From NCBI GenBank assembly GCA_024276495.1, contig JAJRXC010000030.1, positions 1 through 38,571 on the forward strand: DNA of 38,571 nucleotides, in the 5' to 3' direction. This document shows positions 17,082 through 25,843 of the stretch, in pieces. The translations under genes and the position numbers were made by a program. Numbering within the stretch: the first letter of the stretch is position 1; each line of letters opens with the position of its first letter. This DNA comes from Actinomycetes bacterium (GTDB taxonomy: Bacteria > Actinomycetota > Acidimicrobiia > Acidimicrobiales > Aldehydirespiratoraceae). The notes below the pieces were generated by a model. It saw nothing but the letters and a program-made list of their open reading frames with translations. It made no database searches and had not been told where the DNA came from.

Positions 17082-18161
17082 CTACTCCTCGACTCGATCC
17101 AGCACGTTCCAGCGGAGCGCGCAGGCCATCATCCCCGACAGCATCTTCTCGAAACGTCGACGGGTTCGGTCCTCGGGCGGTGCCCCGGCGGTGATGACGC
17201 CGTTGAGCGTCGACACCGCCGCGGTGCAGTGGAACTGGAGCGACGCCGCCGCGTCGTCGAGCACCTCGTCGCGTGACCAGTCCGGTCCACCGGCGCGAGC
17301 CAGCGCCGCCCGGTAGACATCGAGCAACTCGCCCTCCTCGGCCACGGATTCGTCGGTCGCCCCCAGGCCGAGGAACCAGGCGAGATCGCCACCCGGGAAG
17401 CTCTTCATCGGTGTCTGCCAATCGACGACGACCGGCCCATCGGGGGCCAGGATCACGTTGTCGAACTCGTAGTCGCCGTGGATCATCGTCCAGGGGCGTT
17501 GCGCGTAGCGGTCGAGCCACGTCTCGGTGTCGTAGATCCACGTGCGTTCGAAGAAGTCGAGGATCTCGACCGGGGCCATGTCGGGGCGGGCCGAACGCAT
17601 CGCCGGCCAGGCCTCCTGGATGATCGGGATGCCGAGCCGCAGCGAGGGAAGCGTCCAGTCGATCGCCCAGTCGAGGTCGCCGTACGCGTCGCTCATCCAG
17701 AACCGGCCGTGGAGCGTGCCGAGCTGTTCCACGAGCACCGAGAACGTCTCCACATCGGGACCGGCCAGGATGTCGCCGGGTGGCCCGTCGATCCGTTCGA
17801 GGATGAGCACCCCGAGGCCCGACTCCTCGTCGTATTCGTTGACGAAGCAGTCGGGGACCGTCATCGGGACCGCGTCGGCGAGATCACGGTAGAACCCGTT
17901 CTCCCGTTTGTAGGAGTTCATCACCGAGTTGTACATGCGCGCGAGGTCGTCATCGAGCGGGCACTTGCCGATCATCGAGGTGGGCAGGTCGGTGTCGCCG
18001 GCGTAGCCGAGGTCGATGACCGCGACCTCGCCCATGATGCCGCTGAACCCGTCGAGTGGTCCGACCTCGACCGACGTCACCTCGGCGTCGTGACCGTTCG
18101 CGGCGAGCCGCTCCGAGACGAACTCGGGCGTCAGCTCGGAAAGAGAACGGGGCAGCGGCAT
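17082..18161 (-). CDS. Phosphotransferase of the APH/ecdysteroid-kinase-like superfamily
   Basis: A 359-aa protein-kinase-fold small-molecule kinase. The catalytic loop is MIHGDYEFDNVIL (HGDxxxxN) and the metal-binding motif is VVVDWQTPMKS. The N-terminal lobe has the pattern GFSGIMGEVAVIDL and a Lys in MIGKCPL likely for ATP. Length and the long helical insert WLDRYAQRPW resemble EcKL/ACAD10-like phosphotransferases rather than antibiotic-resistance enzymes. ATG 18161 is chosen for the strong GAGGAGG ribosome site seven bases upstream. It is coupled to the CrtC-like gene downstream and begins 34 bp after the VanY-like gene. The substrate is unknown. Confidence 0.85.
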   Translation of the reverse strand: MPLPRSLSELTPEFVSERLAANGHDAEVTSVEVGPLDGFSGIMGEVAVIDLGYAGDTDLPTSMIGKCPLDDDLARMYNSVMNSYKRENGFYRDLADAVPMTVPDCFVNEYDEESGLGVLILERIDGPPGDILAGPDVETFSVLVEQLGTLHGRFWMSDAYGDLDWAIDWTLPSLRLGIPIIQEAWPAMRSARPDMAPVEILDFFERTWIYDTETWLDRYAQRPWTMIHGDYEFDNVILAPDGPVVVDWQTPMKSFPGGDLAWFLGLGATDESVAEEGELLDVYRAALARAGGPDWSRDEVLDDAAASLQFHCTAAVSTLNGVITAGAPPEDRTRRRFEKMLSGMMACALRWNVLDRVEE

Positions 18162-18195
18162 GTGACATCCTCCTCGTCGAGAAGACGAAGGTAGT

Positions 18196-19401
18196 TCACA
18201 CGGCCACCGCGGCACGAAGTACGGAGGCGAACTCGGCCCGGCTCACCTGGACACCGAGCGCACCCACCACCCCCGGCTCGAACCCTGCGGCCGGTACCGG
18301 CCCGCGGATCCCCACCACCGCCGGACGGTCGTCGAGTGTGACGAGACGAACCACCAAGGCGAACGCCTCGTCGGGGCTCAGGAGCCCGTCCGGCGAGAAC
18401 GTCGTGGGGCTGGTGCCATGAACGACCCCGAGCTGCCACAACCACGCGACCGCCGACGCGAAGACGTCGTCGGCGAAGACATCGACGAACGGGGAACCGC
18501 CGGCCGGGGCCGGCGCGCCGTGGAGGCGCCACAACAGCGACGCCGCTTCGCCGCGGGTGATCGGATCGTCGGGGCAGAACCGACCCGGCCGGCAACCGAC
18601 GGTCACCCCCAGGTCGGCCAGCCAGGAGATGTCGTCGGCCCGCTCGCTCGTCGCCGCGTCGCAGAACCCGGTCGGATCGGTGACCCCGGTGGCGCAGGCG
18701 ATGCGGCCGGCACCGACCCAGGCGAGCTCCCACGGTTCCGGGTCGGGCCCCATGCGCTCACCGTCTCGCGGATAGGAGGGAACGAAGCCGTGGGCTCGGG
18801 GCGCGGCGAAATCGGCGGCGGACAGCCACGCGTAGGCGGCGGTGTTGACGAAGCCGCCCTGTTCGACGCCGGCCTGGGCGACATCGAGCACGAACCCCGT
18901 TTGATGGCGCGAGTAGCCCGGTGGGGCGGCGAATCGCAGCGTGGTGTCGATCGCGGCGTCCGATGTGCGCCCGCCCAGGCGGCGCAGGAAGAGCGCCTGT
19001 TGACCGTCGAGGTCGCGATACGCCGAGCGGAGCTCGAGCGCGACCCCGTCGGCGCGGGCGGCGGCCTTCAGCTCGAGCCAGGCCTCCGCGACCGGGGCCT
19101 GGAGACGACGGCCGTCGACCCACACCAACTCGGTGGTCACCACCGGCTGACGCCGATACCCGCGTTGCTCGGCGGCCCTGCGGATACGAGCATCGAGCTC
19201 GGCGTCGCCGGTTATCTCCCCGAAGTGGTCGAGCACCTCCGCGGCCGGCCGACGGACTCCCCGGAACGCCGCGTCGTCGAACATCGACAGATAGGCGGGC
19301 GCCGAGATCGGGACGTCCTGCACACCCCCTGCCTCACCGGGGACGACCGGGAGGACGGCGACCACCACGGCAACGAGCGCGCGTCGGACGATCCGCGCCA
19401 T
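18196..19401 (-). CDS. Secreted VanY-like D,D-carboxypeptidase with S-layer-homology repeats
   Basis: A 401-aa exported protein. Residues 1-26 look like a signal peptide (Arg-rich start, then AVVVAVLPVVPGEAGG). A VanY/peptidase M15 domain spans about residues 80-232, with SAYRDLDGQ, the metal-ligand motif SRHQTGFVLDV (His166, Asp173) and the catalytic-type Glu222 in EPWELAWVG. The third zinc ligand, normally His in ExxH, is Glu225 here. Residues about 255-400 form three SLH-like repeats (for example FCPDDPITRGEAASLLWRL) that would hold the protein on cell-wall polymer. It trims peptidoglycan stem peptides if active. Its start lies 1 bp after the upstream membrane-protein stop, so it may be read from the nuo transcript. 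Confidence 0.85.
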   Translation of the reverse strand: MARIVRRALVAVVVAVLPVVPGEAGGVQDVPISAPAYLSMFDDAAFRGVRRPAAEVLDHFGEITGDAELDARIRRAAEQRGYRRQPVVTTELVWVDGRRLQAPVAEAWLELKAAARADGVALELRSAYRDLDGQQALFLRRLGGRTSDAAIDTTLRFAAPPGYSRHQTGFVLDVAQAGVEQGGFVNTAAYAWLSAADFAAPRAHGFVPSYPRDGERMGPDPEPWELAWVGAGRIACATGVTDPTGFCDAATSERADDISWLADLGVTVGCRPGRFCPDDPITRGEAASLLWRLHGAPAPAGGSPFVDVFADDVFASAVAWLWQLGVVHGTSPTTFSPDGLLSPDEAFALVVRLVTLDDRPAVVGIRGPVPAAGFEPGVVGALGVQVSRAEFASVLRAAVAV

Positions 19402-19402
19402 C

Positions 19403-19870
19403 TCAGGATGTCGGGAACGCGACGACGCGGCGAGCCAGCCACGCCGCAGTTCCCGAGAACAGGGCGCCCGGCCCGGAGAAGCGCAGGATCGTGGGGAACC
19501 GGTTGAAGAACTCCCTCACCCCTCCGGCCGGCTCCGCGAACAACGTCTCGAAGATCGACAACAAGGCGAGGACCAACACGAGCACCGCGACCCGAAAGAC
19601 CGTTGCCCGCAGACCAGGCGTGACGTCGACCGCGGGAGTCGCCGCGATCAACACCGCCGCGGCCAACGTCACCAGCCCGGTGGTCGGCCCGGCACCGGTC
19701 AACGCGCTTCGGATCGCGTCGCGTCCCGACTGGCCGTCGATGAGCCGAAACGCGATCGGGGCGAGGGCCATCACGACCGCTGCGATGGCCAGCACCAGCG
19801 TGACGACCTCGCGGGCTTCGTCCCAGGGGACGAGATCCGGACCGGGCTCGTTCGGTCCGGCGGGATCCAT
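19403..19870 (-). CDS. Small membrane protein of unknown function in the nuo operon
   Basis: A 155-aa protein with a short acidic N-terminus (residues 1-20) and four hydrophobic stretches, around residues 22-43, 66-82, 91-108 and possibly 134-148. I recognise no family motif. It begins 3 bp after the nuoN stop of cluster 2 and ends 1 bp before the VanY-like gene. This packing suggests co-transcription with complex I, so an accessory or assembly role is possible but unproven. An envelope role shared with the VanY-like protein is equally possible. Confidence 0.7.
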   Translation of the reverse strand: MDPAGPNEPGPDLVPWDEAREVVTLVLAIAAVVMALAPIAFRLIDGQSGRDAIRSALTGAGPTTGLVTLAAAVLIAATPAVDVTPGLRATVFRVAVLVLVLALLSIFETLFAEPAGGVREFFNRFPTILRFSGPGALFSGTAAWLARRVVAFPTS

Positions 19871-19873
19871 CGA

Positions 19874-21610
19874 TCAGCCGACCAGGGCCAAGACGGCGTC
19901 GCCGGCCAATTGATCGATCGGTCCGGGCACGACACCGAAACCGATGGTCAACACGAGAGCGACCCCCACGGCCAACGCGGCCGTCGGGTGAACTACGATC
20001 GGCTCCCGGTCGTCGTCGGCGGCGGTGCCCAGGTACACCGACAACACGATGCGGAGATAGAGGAACGCAGAGACCACGGCGGAGACCATCGCGACGACGG
20101 CCAGCCAGAACGAACGGGCGTCGACCGCCGCGCCGATGACCTCGAACTTGGCGACGAACCCGCTGGTGAGCGGCACGCCGGCCTGGCCGAGCAGGAACAA
20201 GGTGAGGGTGAACGCGAGCACCGGGTTGCGCGCCGCCAGGCCGTCGAGATCGTCGAGGCCGGTTCCCCGATCGCCCCGACCCGACACGATCGACAAGACG
20301 CCGAACGACCCGACGACCATGAAGGTGTAGCCCGCGATGTAGAAGACCACGGCGGCGACTCCACGATCGGTCGCGGCCTGAACTCCCACGAGGATGAACC
20401 CTGCGTGGGAGATGGACGAGTAGGCGAGCATGCGTTTCGCATCACGCTGGACGATCGCCATCACCGCACCGACGACCAGGGTGAGCACCGCGAGGGCGTA
20501 GATGGCCGGTTGCCAGTCGTCTCGATAGTCGAGGAAGGCCAGATAGAAGACACGGACGAGGGCGGCGAAGCCGGCGGCCTTGACCGCCGATGCCATGAAG
20601 GCAACGACGGGGGTGGGGGCACCCTGATAGACGTCGGGCGTCCACGAATGGAACGGCACCGCGGCCACCTTGAACCCGAACCCGACGAGCAGGAGCGCGA
20701 ACCCGGCGAGAAGCATCGCGTTGTCGAGGATGATGACACGATCGAGATAGGCGCGGATCTCGAGCAGATTCAGAGAGCCGGTCGCCCCGTAGATCAGGGC
20801 CATGCCGTAGAGCAGGAAGGCCGATGAGAACGCGCCGAGCATGAAGTACTTGAGGCCCGACTCGAGCGACTCGGACCGGCGGCTGTGCATCGCGGCCATC
20901 ACGTAGACCGCTATCGACAACGTCTCGAGACCGAGGAACAACACGATGAGGTCGTTGGCCCCGGCCATCACGACACCACCGGCCGCCGACAGCATCATCA
21001 AGACGTAGATCTCGGGTCCGTCGATGCCCTCGCGGCGAAGATAGTTGTCGAGCAGGAGTGCGGTGAGCACGACCGCCAGGGCGATGACGCCGGTGAAGAC
21101 CAGCGCGAAACCGTCGATGCCGTACTGGTTGCCGATGGCGGCGACCGGTCCACCCGAGCTGGTGATGCCGGCGAGCACCTCGTCGGCGGTCAAGGCCGTC
21201 GACCGGAACGAGTCGTTCCACAACTCGACGGTGGCGACGAACGCGACCAGCCCGACTCCGACGGTCACGGCGGCGTCGAAACCGATCCGCATCGAGCGGA
21301 CGAACGCGGCCGCCACGACGAGCAAGGCGATCAGGCCGACGTAGAAGAGCGGTTCGCCGATGTCGTCACGAACCCCGGACAGCGGCACGTCGTCGCCCAC
21401 GAACCCGCCCACGAACCACATGGCGAGCACGGTGACGGGGCCGATTGCCGCGGTCGCCGATGCCTCGACATCGGCGGGAAGCCGCTTGACGATCGAGCGG
21501 AACATGATCAACACGACCGCACCGATCGCGAGGGCGAGGATCGGGGCCAGAGCCGACCAGACGACCTCGGGGGTGTCGACGGGCGGATCGGCGAGTTGGA
21601 ACACCATCAT
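19874..21610 (-). CDS. nuoN: NADH-quinone oxidoreductase subunit N (cluster 2)
   Basis: A 578-aa antiporter-like membrane subunit. The conserved core has Glu229 (GLETLSIAVYVMA), the TM7 Lys in FKVAAVPFHSWTPDVYQGAP, and a further Lys in SAVKAAGF. It is about 80 residues longer than the cluster 1 NuoN, all at the N-terminus: the shared segment after the first helices (GIDGFALVF) begins near residue 164 rather than 83. That extension contains two extra hydrophobic stretches (about 17-37 and 56-75). The start overlaps the nuoM stop as ATGA. The proton-channel residues are intact. Confidence 0.95.
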   Translation of the reverse strand: MMVFQLADPPVDTPEVVWSALAPILALAIGAVVLIMFRSIVKRLPADVEASATAAIGPVTVLAMWFVGGFVGDDVPLSGVRDDIGEPLFYVGLIALLVVAAAFVRSMRIGFDAAVTVGVGLVAFVATVELWNDSFRSTALTADEVLAGITSSGGPVAAIGNQYGIDGFALVFTGVIALAVVLTALLLDNYLRREGIDGPEIYVLMMLSAAGGVVMAGANDLIVLFLGLETLSIAVYVMAAMHSRRSESLESGLKYFMLGAFSSAFLLYGMALIYGATGSLNLLEIRAYLDRVIILDNAMLLAGFALLLVGFGFKVAAVPFHSWTPDVYQGAPTPVVAFMASAVKAAGFAALVRVFYLAFLDYRDDWQPAIYALAVLTLVVGAVMAIVQRDAKRMLAYSSISHAGFILVGVQAATDRGVAAVVFYIAGYTFMVVGSFGVLSIVSGRGDRGTGLDDLDGLAARNPVLAFTLTLFLLGQAGVPLTSGFVAKFEVIGAAVDARSFWLAVVAMVSAVVSAFLYLRIVLSVYLGTAADDDREPIVVHPTAALAVGVALVLTIGFGVVPGPIDQLAGDAVLALVG

Positions 21611-23211
21611 TCGCCCCCCTCCGCATCGGCTTCTTCGCCACCGGGCGCCTCATCGACCGCAGGGGCGAGATATCCGGCAGTTGGTTCCTCGAAGTCGGGG
21701 ACGTTGTCCTCGACGTGTTGGATCAGGGCGTCGACGGCCGGTTCCATCCGGTCGAGGACCGGTTTGGGGTAGACGCCGAGGAAGACGATGGCGACGATGA
21801 ACGGCACGATGATCAGACCCTCGCGCAACGTGAGGTCGGGCATCGTCGCGTTGTCGCCTTCGGCCGGTCCGTGGAACACGCGTTGATAGGCCCACAGCAG
21901 GTAGAGGGCCGCGATGATGACGCCGGTGGCGGCGACGACGGCCCACCAGCGGTGGGCGGCGAACGCGCCGAGCAGGGTCAGGAACTCACCGACGAAACCG
22001 TTGAGGCCCGGAAGGCCGATCGACGAGAGCATGACCACCATGAACGCGGCGGCGAAGATCGGGGCGGGCTTCTGCAATCCACCGAGCTCGCTGATCTGGC
22101 GGGTGTGACGCCGCTCGTAGATCCAGCCGACCAGCAGGAACAGGGCGCCGGTCGAGAGCCCGTGGTTGACCATCTGCAACAGGCCGCCCTCGATGCCTTC
22201 GGTGTTCAGGGCGAAGGTACCGATGATGATGAAACCGAGGTGGGCCACCGACGAGTAGGCCACGAGACGTTTTAGGTCGCGCTGCATCGTCGCCGCGATC
22301 GCGCCGTAGATGATGCCGATCACGCCGAGTGTGACCAGCGCCGGCGCGAAGTAGACCGCCGCCTCGGGGAAGAGGTAGATCCCGAAACGCAGGAACCCGT
22401 AGGTGCCCAGCTTCAACATGACCGCGGCCAGGATCACCGAGCCGGCAGTGGGGGCGTTGGTGTGGGCGTCGGGCAGCCAGGTGTGGAAGGGGAACAACGG
22501 CACCTTCACCGCGAACGCGATCGCGAACGACAAGAAGATCCACCGGGCCGTGGTGGTGGCGATGGCCTGCGACTCGGCCAACTCGACCAGGTCGAACGTC
22601 AACACGCCGGTCTCGGCCTGATTCAGGAACGCCAGCGAGAGAATGCCGACGAGCATGAACGCCGAGCCGAACATGGTGTAGATGAAGAACTTGGTGGCGG
22701 CGTAGGCCCGTTCGCCGTGACCCCACTTGCCGATCAGGAAGTACATCGGCACGAGCACGATCTCGAAGAACACGAAGAAGGCGAAGAGGTCGAGAGCGAG
22801 GAACACCCCCATGCATCCGGCCTCGAGAACGAGCAGCCACGCGTAGTAGGACTTCGGTTCGTGGTCGGCGTCGACCGCGACGATCGCCACCGGGAAGATG
22901 AAGCCGGTGAGGATGACCAGCCAGAGCGAGATCCCGTCGATTCCCAGGTGCCACGAGATGCCGAGACCCTCGATCCAGGTCTGACGGTTCTCGAGTTGGA
23001 ACTCGGCGGCGCGGGCGACTTCGAAATCGGTCAGGACCCAGATCGCGAGCGCGCCCGTTGCGGCCGACACGAGAAACGCGACCTGTTTGAAGTGTTCGGG
23101 GCGGCTGTTGGGAAGGATCAGCAGCACCATCGCGCCGAGCATCGGCAGCACGATCAGCGCGGTGAGGACGGGGAAGGACGTAGCGGTCTCGGCAGCGAGT
23201 AGTGATGTCAT
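21607..23211 (-). CDS. nuoM: NADH-quinone oxidoreductase subunit M (cluster 2)
   Basis: A 534-aa proton-translocating subunit. Glu150 (FFEIVLVPMYF), Lys236 (VKVPLFPFHTWLPDAHTNAP) and Lys267 (MLKLGTYGFLRFG) are the channel residues. The C-terminal 40 residues form an acidic tail ending in a Glu/Gly-rich stretch. The ATG at 23211 immediately abuts the nuoL stop, and the gene overlaps nuoN by 4 bp. It shares architecture with the cluster 1 NuoM but differs throughout, consistent with an old divergence. Confidence 0.96.
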   Translation of the reverse strand: MTSLLAAETATSFPVLTALIVLPMLGAMVLLILPNSRPEHFKQVAFLVSAATGALAIWVLTDFEVARAAEFQLENRQTWIEGLGISWHLGIDGISLWLVILTGFIFPVAIVAVDADHEPKSYYAWLLVLEAGCMGVFLALDLFAFFVFFEIVLVPMYFLIGKWGHGERAYAATKFFIYTMFGSAFMLVGILSLAFLNQAETGVLTFDLVELAESQAIATTTARWIFLSFAIAFAVKVPLFPFHTWLPDAHTNAPTAGSVILAAVMLKLGTYGFLRFGIYLFPEAAVYFAPALVTLGVIGIIYGAIAATMQRDLKRLVAYSSVAHLGFIIIGTFALNTEGIEGGLLQMVNHGLSTGALFLLVGWIYERRHTRQISELGGLQKPAPIFAAAFMVVMLSSIGLPGLNGFVGEFLTLLGAFAAHRWWAVVAATGVIIAALYLLWAYQRVFHGPAEGDNATMPDLTLREGLIIVPFIVAIVFLGVYPKPVLDRMEPAVDALIQHVEDNVPDFEEPTAGYLAPAVDEAPGGEEADAEGGE

Positions 23212-25533
23212 CTAGAAGCTCGCCCTCGACAGGAACCAGGCGAGCAGGGCGACCGCCCCGACCGCGACCATGGCGGCGTAGGAACGAACCAACCCCGACT
23301 GCAACCGGCGGAGTTGGCCTCCACCGCTGCGCACCACACGACCGACTCCGTTGACGGCGCCGTCGACGAAGGTCGCGTCGAACCACGCCACGAAGTCGAA
23401 GCCCTTGCGGCCCGGACCGCCCATGAAGTTCGTGATCGCCTCGTCGTAGCGCCAGCCACGGGCAAGGATCGGGAGCTCCACCTTCGACGCGGGGAACCGG
23501 TTGCCGAGATAGATCGCGGCGGCCACGAGGATGCCGAACAGGCCGCCCGCGACCGCGATCGCGGCGAGCACCCATTTCAGTCCGGCGCTCGCCGTGAGAT
23601 GAGCCGGGTCGACGAGGGTCGGCTCGAGCCACCGGCCGAGGAACTCGACGTCGCTCGCGAACGGCAGGTTGAGCACGCCACCGATCGCCGCGGCGACAGC
23701 GAGGAGCACCAGCGGCACCGTCATCTGCCACGGTGACTCGTGGGGGTGGTACTCGCGGCGGGCGCGGGCCGGTTCGGGGAGGTCGGCTTCGTCGAGATCG
23801 CCCATGTCGGGCGCGTCGAACAACGAGAACTCGGTGCGCAACCCACCGGAGGTCGCCGCGGCCGCGACTCGGGCGACCTCGGCTTCGGCCGCGGCGACGG
23901 CACCCCGGGCGGCCTCGACCGTCGCAGTGGTCTCCTCGAGCGCGGCTTCGGCCTTGGACACACCCTCACGGGCCTTGTCGAGGTTCTTCGCGGCCTTGTC
24001 GGTGGCTTTCTCGTCGTCGGGGTCGACCTCGGCGGCTTCACGCTCGCGGGTGGCGAGCTTCTCGCGGGCCTTCTCGAGCTTCTCCGCCGCCTTCGTGACC
24101 GCCGACTCGGCTTCGCCGATGCCGGCTTCGGCCTCGGTGAGGGCGGACTCGGCGTTGGCGACCCGGGTCGACCACACGTCGGCGATCTCCTCGGGCCGCA
24201 CGTCGGCGAACCGGTAGCGCCCGTAGAAGGTCATGAAGACCTGGCGGCTCATGTAGAACGCGGTGAGGATCGCGGTGACGAAGCCGACTGCCCACAGGCC
24301 GTAGCTCTCCTGCCAGGCGAAGGCCAAGATCTCGTCCTTCGACCAGAATCCGGCGAAGGGCGGAACACCGGCGATGGCCAGCCATCCGACGATGAAGGTG
24401 GCCGAGGTGATCGGCAGGAACTTGCGCAGCCCGCCGTAGTGGCGCATGTCCTGGTCGTCATCCATTCCGTGGATGACCGATCCCGAGCCGAGGAACAACA
24501 GGGCCTTGAAGAAGGCGTGGGTGATCATGTGGAAGATCGCGGCCACGTAGGCGCCGGATCCGATCGCGAGGAACATGTAGCCGAGTTGGCTCACCGTCGA
24601 GTAGGCGAGAACCTTCTTCACGTCGTTCTGGGCGATCGCGATCGTTGCGGCCACGAGCGCGGTGATCGCACCGATCCAGGCGATGGTGGCGGGGGCCCAG
24701 GCGGCCGAAGCGTCGATCACTCCGTTCATGCGGGTGAGCAGGTAGACGCCGGAGGTGACCATCGTGGCGGCATGGATCAACGCGGAGACCGGAGTGGGAC
24801 CCGCCATCGCGTCGGGCAACCAGACGAACAGGGGGATCTGCGCCGACTTTCCGACCGCGCCGACCAGCAGGAGGATCGTGATCGCGGTGGCGGTGGACTC
24901 GGCCAGGTTGGCGTCGGCCGCGAAGATGTCGACATAGCGGATCGAACCGATGGTGGTGAAGGTGAGGAACATGGCGACCATGAATCCCCAGTCGCCGATG
25001 CGGTTGGTGATGAACGCCTTCTTACCCGCGCTGGCGTTGGCCTCGTCGGTGAACCAGAACGAGATCAGGAAGTAGGAACAGGCCCCGACCCCCTCCCAGC
25101 CCAGGAACGTGAGCAGCAGGTTGTCGCCGAGCACCAGCATCAGCATGGAGAAGGCGAACAGGTTCATGTAGAGGAAGAACTTCGAGAACTTCTCGTCGCC
25201 GTGCATGTAGCCGATCGAGTACAAGTGGATCAGCGCGCCGACACCGGTGATGAAGAGCGTCATCGTCACCGACAACGGATCGACCAAAAAGCCGACATCG
25301 ACAGAGAAGTCGCCGGCCGGGATCCACTCGAAGAGGGTCTGTCCGAACTGGCGTTGCTCCTCTTCCTCACCGACGAGACCGAAGAAGACCACGACTGCCG
25401 ACGCGAACGAACCGCCCATCGCCAGGGTCGCGAGCCAGCCGGCTCCGGGCTCACCAAGCCGGCGACCGAACAAGAGGATGAGGAGGAACCCGGCCAGGGG
25501 GAACGCGGGGATCAGCCAGACTGCTTCGACCAT
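23212..25533 (-). CDS. nuoL: NADH-quinone oxidoreductase subunit L with coiled-coil insertion (cluster 2)
   Basis: A 773-aa distal proton-pumping subunit. Glu147 (GWEGVGACSYF), Lys229 (GKSAQIPLFVWLPDAMAGP) and His254 (SALIHAATMV) mark the channel. An insertion of about 105-150 residues (about residues 447-597, bases about 23745-24195) separates MTFYGRYRFAD from YHPHESPWQMTVPL, where the family normally has a short loop. It is Ala/Glu/Lys-rich with heptad-like repeats (for example AAEKLEKAREKLATREREAA) and should fold as long helices, probably a coiled-coil hairpin. It is in frame and has the codon use of the rest of the gene. Its role is unknown. Confidence 0.95.
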   Translation of the reverse strand: MVEAVWLIPAFPLAGFLLILLFGRRLGEPGAGWLATLAMGGSFASAVVVFFGLVGEEEEQRQFGQTLFEWIPAGDFSVDVGFLVDPLSVTMTLFITGVGALIHLYSIGYMHGDEKFSKFFLYMNLFAFSMLMLVLGDNLLLTFLGWEGVGACSYFLISFWFTDEANASAGKKAFITNRIGDWGFMVAMFLTFTTIGSIRYVDIFAADANLAESTATAITILLLVGAVGKSAQIPLFVWLPDAMAGPTPVSALIHAATMVTSGVYLLTRMNGVIDASAAWAPATIAWIGAITALVAATIAIAQNDVKKVLAYSTVSQLGYMFLAIGSGAYVAAIFHMITHAFFKALLFLGSGSVIHGMDDDQDMRHYGGLRKFLPITSATFIVGWLAIAGVPPFAGFWSKDEILAFAWQESYGLWAVGFVTAILTAFYMSRQVFMTFYGRYRFADVRPEEIADVWSTRVANAESALTEAEAGIGEAESAVTKAAEKLEKAREKLATREREAAEVDPDDEKATDKAAKNLDKAREGVSKAEAALEETTATVEAARGAVAAAEAEVARVAAAATSGGLRTEFSLFDAPDMGDLDEADLPEPARARREYHPHESPWQMTVPLVLLAVAAAIGGVLNLPFASDVEFLGRWLEPTLVDPAHLTASAGLKWVLAAIAVAGGLFGILVAAAIYLGNRFPASKVELPILARGWRYDEAITNFMGGPGRKGFDFVAWFDATFVDGAVNGVGRVVRSGGGQLRRLQSGLVRSYAAMVAVGAVALLAWFLSRASF

Positions 25534-25537
25534 CGCC

Positions 25538-25843
25538 CTACCCCCTCAGCACCGAGACGTCGTCGGCCGTCGCGCCGAGGCGTCGGCGGTTGATGGCCAC
25601 CACGAGGGCGAGGCCCACGACGACCTCGACCGCCGCCACGACGAGCACGAAGAAGACGGCGATCTGGCCGCCGACGTCGTTGAGCTCGGCCCCGAGCGCC
25701 ACGAACGTGATGTTGACCGCGTTGAGCATCAACTCGATGCACATGAACATGACCAGCGGGTTGCGCCGCACGAGCACGCCGACCGCGCCGATGGCGAAGA
25801 GGATCGCCGAGAGCACGAGGTACCAGTCGGTGGTGACGTCCAT
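25538..25843 (-). CDS. nuoK: NADH-quinone oxidoreductase subunit K (cluster 2)
   Basis: A 101-aa, three-helix membrane subunit. The two buried glutamates are in MCIELMLNAVNITFVALG and VVAAVEVVVGLALVV. The start is ATG 25843, which overlaps the nuoJ stop as TGATG and has GGGGG six bases upstream; the adjoining GTG at 25846 is the alternative. It ends 4 bp before nuoL. Ordinary in every visible respect. Confidence 0.95.
   Translation of the reverse strand: MDVTTDWYLVLSAILFAIGAVGVLVRRNPLVMFMCIELMLNAVNITFVALGAELNDVGGQIAVFFVLVVAAVEVVVGLALVVAINRRRLGATADDVSVLRG

Noticed and set aside
23745-24195. The coiled-coil part of nuoL as a separate gene
   Set aside because: It is in frame and uninterrupted within nuoL. 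The flanking membrane segments continue normally, and no separate start with a ribosome site is needed.
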